A stretch of 64,000 bases of DNA, taken from contig NC_088867.1 of assembly GCF_032884065.1 (NCBI RefSeq), forward strand, positions 28,143,507 to 28,207,506, given 5' to 3'. This document shows, piece after piece, positions 61,306-64,000 of the stretch (within the stretch, counting starts at the first letter, position 1; each line of letters opens with the position of its first letter). The notes beneath the pieces are model-generated. The model ran no database searches. It saw only the letters and a list, made by a program, of their open reading frames with translations, and was not told the DNA's origin. Origin of the DNA: Artemia franciscana (Eukaryota > Arthropoda > Branchiopoda > Anostraca > Artemiidae). The position numbers and the translations under genes were made by a program.

Positions 61306-61553
61306 TCAATCAGCTTTTATCATTTCACTTGGATTTTTTTTATGTAAAATAGAACTGTAGTCAGGCGACATTGGTGAAATCACATCATTTTGACTGTTGG
61401 GAGATTCTGGGGATTCAACGTCACTATTATGTTTGCCTCTTCCCCCCTTTTCATTTCCAGAAATCTCTTCTTGATGCTTCTTACTTACTTCCTCAGTGAC
61501 CACTTTCTCGATAACGTTATCTTCTCCTTCGTTTTCATAAAAATGTGGCGATT
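61306..61553 (-). CDS. Candidate exon: acidic, Ser/Pro-rich C-terminal tail
   Basis: Acceptor TTTTCTTTGCAG is followed by two bases completing a codon and 81 codons to TGA (61308-61306). It encodes SPHFYENEGEDNVIEKVVTE, then a Lys/Glu segment, then ESPESPNSQNDVISPMSP, ending EMIKAD. The pattern (acidic start, basic stretch, repeated Ser-Pro) looks like a disordered protein tail. An alternative donor GTAAGT follows GAGGAA at about 61490, so it could also be an internal exon of the gene ending at 60181. The family is not recognised. Confidence 0.5.
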
Positions 61554-63527
61554 CTGCAAAGAAAATAAGCTATCAGCAACATAAATGACGACTTAAAAAA
61601 CTAAGCAACCCAGAAAACTCTTTCAACATAAATAATGTTTTCATCACACTCTCTGCTGCTAATTTCTCAGCAATAGTTTACTTAGTGAAGCCAGAACAAA
61701 ATGTTTGCTAGCAGAAAATCACAGGTTGAAATTCAAAGATAAATGACGACATAAAGTGTAAAAAAAAAACAACAGGAAACATAAGGAAAAATTACAAGCA
61801 GGATATGAAGTTACGAAGCATATTTGAAACAAAAATTGAATTGTTATGTTTTAATTTAATTTGCAATAATTTGTTTCTATTATCTTGCTCTCGAAATCTA
61901 TAAAACAATTCTGACTCATAGTTTTCAGCTGACTTGCAGAAACACAGTTTTAGTGCTCCAACCCCTCACTCATCTGCAAAAAAGCATACTTTCTAGTCTG
62001 CTCCTAAGCATATCTTGTAATTAATTCTTTGATAATGAGCTTCGAAAACACAAATAAAGCAGTCAAATCCTAAACTCTAAACAAAAAGAAGATGTGAGCC
62101 TGGGGTCTATACGAAATTGTGCCATAAAATTTACAACAAAGTTGGTTGGGCCATCTCCATAATTGGTATACTTTTGGCTCATTATGTCCTTATGACTGAA
62201 TGTAGAAACAAACATTTAAGTTAGGTTTTCATTGGATCCAACGAAGTTTTACATACAACTCTATCAAATTTTGAACTTGGTAATTTTCGCAGTAAATTGG
62301 GCATGTCTTCTAGCTCTAGTCTATTTTACTTGTGAAGCGTTTATTACCTCCATTTTTCAACAATGAATTCCTTGTTTTGCAACTTGGATTACATATATAC
62401 GAAAAACAGACAATTTTTTAATCGTTGTTTTTTATTTGCTACTCTGTTTCCTTCATGATGGTTCCGTACCCACAATTTCCCAGTCCTCACATTTGCCTTG
62501 TATTTAATGTGCCAGAGTATTTATGTGTACAATAGATAAATGTGCATGACCTGTATATTCAAGTTTTGATTCCCATTTAAGAAATTTAGCACCTTGAGCT
62601 CGACTTTACCGTATTGAAGTAAATTTTTTTCATTTATGGAAGTCGAAAAATTTGATTTATATTGAATAAGCAAGTTTGTAGAACAATAGATCAAATGGCT
62701 TAAGTGTAGTAACATTTGCACAAATTAGTACAAATGTCACAAGATTGTGTCATTTCTTTGAGAACATAGTAATAAGTAGTTAAAATCTAGCTTTGGATAT
62801 TAGGCGCCGAAAGGGACAAGAACTTAGTCAACGACTTATAGGCCCATACCACATTTGGGGTACCTAATAATATTTATCAAAATTTTCGATAAAATTAGCA
62901 AAAAAAAACCAAAGAAATAAAAAACAACTAATGCTTTAGTTACTACCCTATAACGGTGCTTACTACTCTCAGTAAACTACTTGAAAAAATTCTTCGACTG
63001 GAGTAAATTAAATACTGAACAACTGCAATTTATTTTTGGAATAGAATACTTAGAGGAGTGGAATACTTAGTACTGGGTAGAGTGATTTCTAGAACAGAAA
63101 TTTTTTTTTTATCTTTAAATATTTTTAGTGTTAATATTACTTGAAATTTTTGGAAATTGGCACTAAACCCTCTGTGTCGCAGTTTTGTTGTTTTGGTATT
63201 TTCATATGTGTATTTCTATAAAAGCCTCAGCAATTGTGAACACCGATCCAGATAAGTTGGACACAGGCCTAAGGTAAGGCTCGATATTAACCCTATTTTT
63301 CTTCATTTATCAAGACTAAAGCATATTCGAGGCAGTCTTTCTATTGATAGTTATGATTTTGGGCTAATACCCTATATTAACGCCTTGTAACCGATAAGCC
63401 ATAATTTTTTTATACAATAATCTAACTTCAATGACATCACTTCCTTGATCTTTGAGGGAATGTACAAAAACCCAGCTTTTAGTGTACTATTTACAGTGCT
63501 CGTCTGATCTGATTATGCCTTATATTA
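61554..63527. other. No recognisable gene or repeat
   Basis: AT-rich. If a gene ends at 60181 or 61306, this is probably intron. Confidence 0.35.
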
Positions 63528-64000
63528 TAATAATAATAATAATTTATTCCAGAAAAAGCCCGTGGGCCATAGGAAATTTACATAACAAACAATAAATTAA
63601 CTAAAATAAATTAATACTATTTAAGAAAACGCTCAGGATGTAACGCTGCAATCCTGACAAACCTTGCTATCCTTTTCATACTCAGGAAATTTGTCTCTTT
63701 CATTCTATTTACCATCCATATCTCATTCAATTTTTCTTCGCCATACATCTCTCGCCTCCATTCATTCTATTCGACACATTCACACAAAACATGTATTAAA
63801 CTTTCACCCTGAGATCCACACATAGGACAAGCAATAGATTCTACCTTCTCCCCTTTTCTCCCTTGATACTTTCTTTTCTCACCAATCAAAATTCCATTTC
63901 CCCTCCGATCCAAATAAGCCTACAAATCTTCTCTACTTATTTTAAATGACTTATTTTCTCTTGACTTATTATCTCTACTTACTTAATTATATTTTAGTTG
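63528..64000 (-). mobile_element. LINE 3' end (I/R1-like), continuing past the window
   Basis: On minus the reading CPMCGSQGESLIHVLCECVE, then further residues to ALHPERFLK and a stop, matches the Cys-His block (C-x2-C...H...C) at the ORF2 C-terminus of I- or R1-type LINEs. A short 3' UTR with GCCCACGGGCTTTTTCTGGA follows, then a (TTA)n tail at 63545-63528. A stop interrupts the frame after CECVE, so the copy is degenerate. Confidence 0.7.

Overview
This window is animal nuclear DNA: AT-rich, with long introns, canonical GT/AG splice sites, snRNA-derived copies, non-LTR retrotransposons, Helitrons, a tRNA-derived SINE, satellites and long (TA)n tracts. There is no bacterial-type gene layout. 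The transposon mix suggests an arthropod. I would guess a crustacean, perhaps a branchiopod, but no single sequence here proves that.

The main host gene is on the minus strand and I could rebuild it completely. Five short exons (44898-44802, 36296-36160, 33953-33844, 27964-27797, 16028-15911) join in frame into a 209-residue secreted protein with a signal peptide and a PA domain. It matches PRADC1 (PAP21) along its length. Its 8.5, 2.1, 5.9 and 11.8 kb introns hold much of the repeat content of the window. Two further candidate exons on the minus strand (60181-60241 and 61306-61553) suggest another gene near the right end.

Layout. 1-338: truncated Helitron end, minus strand. 1781-1918: (TA)n. 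3640-5454: LINE remnants (an RT fragment on plus, an ORF1 fragment on minus). 5633-10195: two interleaved inverted repeats carrying copies of U2 and U1 snRNA sequences; in one copy U2 and U1 abut directly. 10908-13310, 18187-20973 and 38989-42573: three copies of a composite element, each filled with about 290-bp tandem repeats and bounded by a short inverted ATGGCACTTG motif. 14713-15165: LINE 3' end. 21415-25620: dispersed repeats and foldback stem-loops. 28640-30296: a hierarchical satellite (about 127-bp monomers), followed by a degenerate RTE-like LINE on minus (30297-33115). 45466-48093: two Helitrons just upstream of the PRADC1-like start codon, carrying remnants of the Helitron replicase-helicase. 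49065-52215 and 54640-56680: a large direct duplication. 53862-54183: a SINE. 63528-64000: the 3' end of another LINE.

The most unusual items are the U2-U1 tandem snRNA copies inside inverted repeats, the Helitron insertion whose boundaries are shown by a neighbouring unoccupied copy of its target, the Helitron-borne CRE-like sites near the host promoter, and the composite satellite elements.
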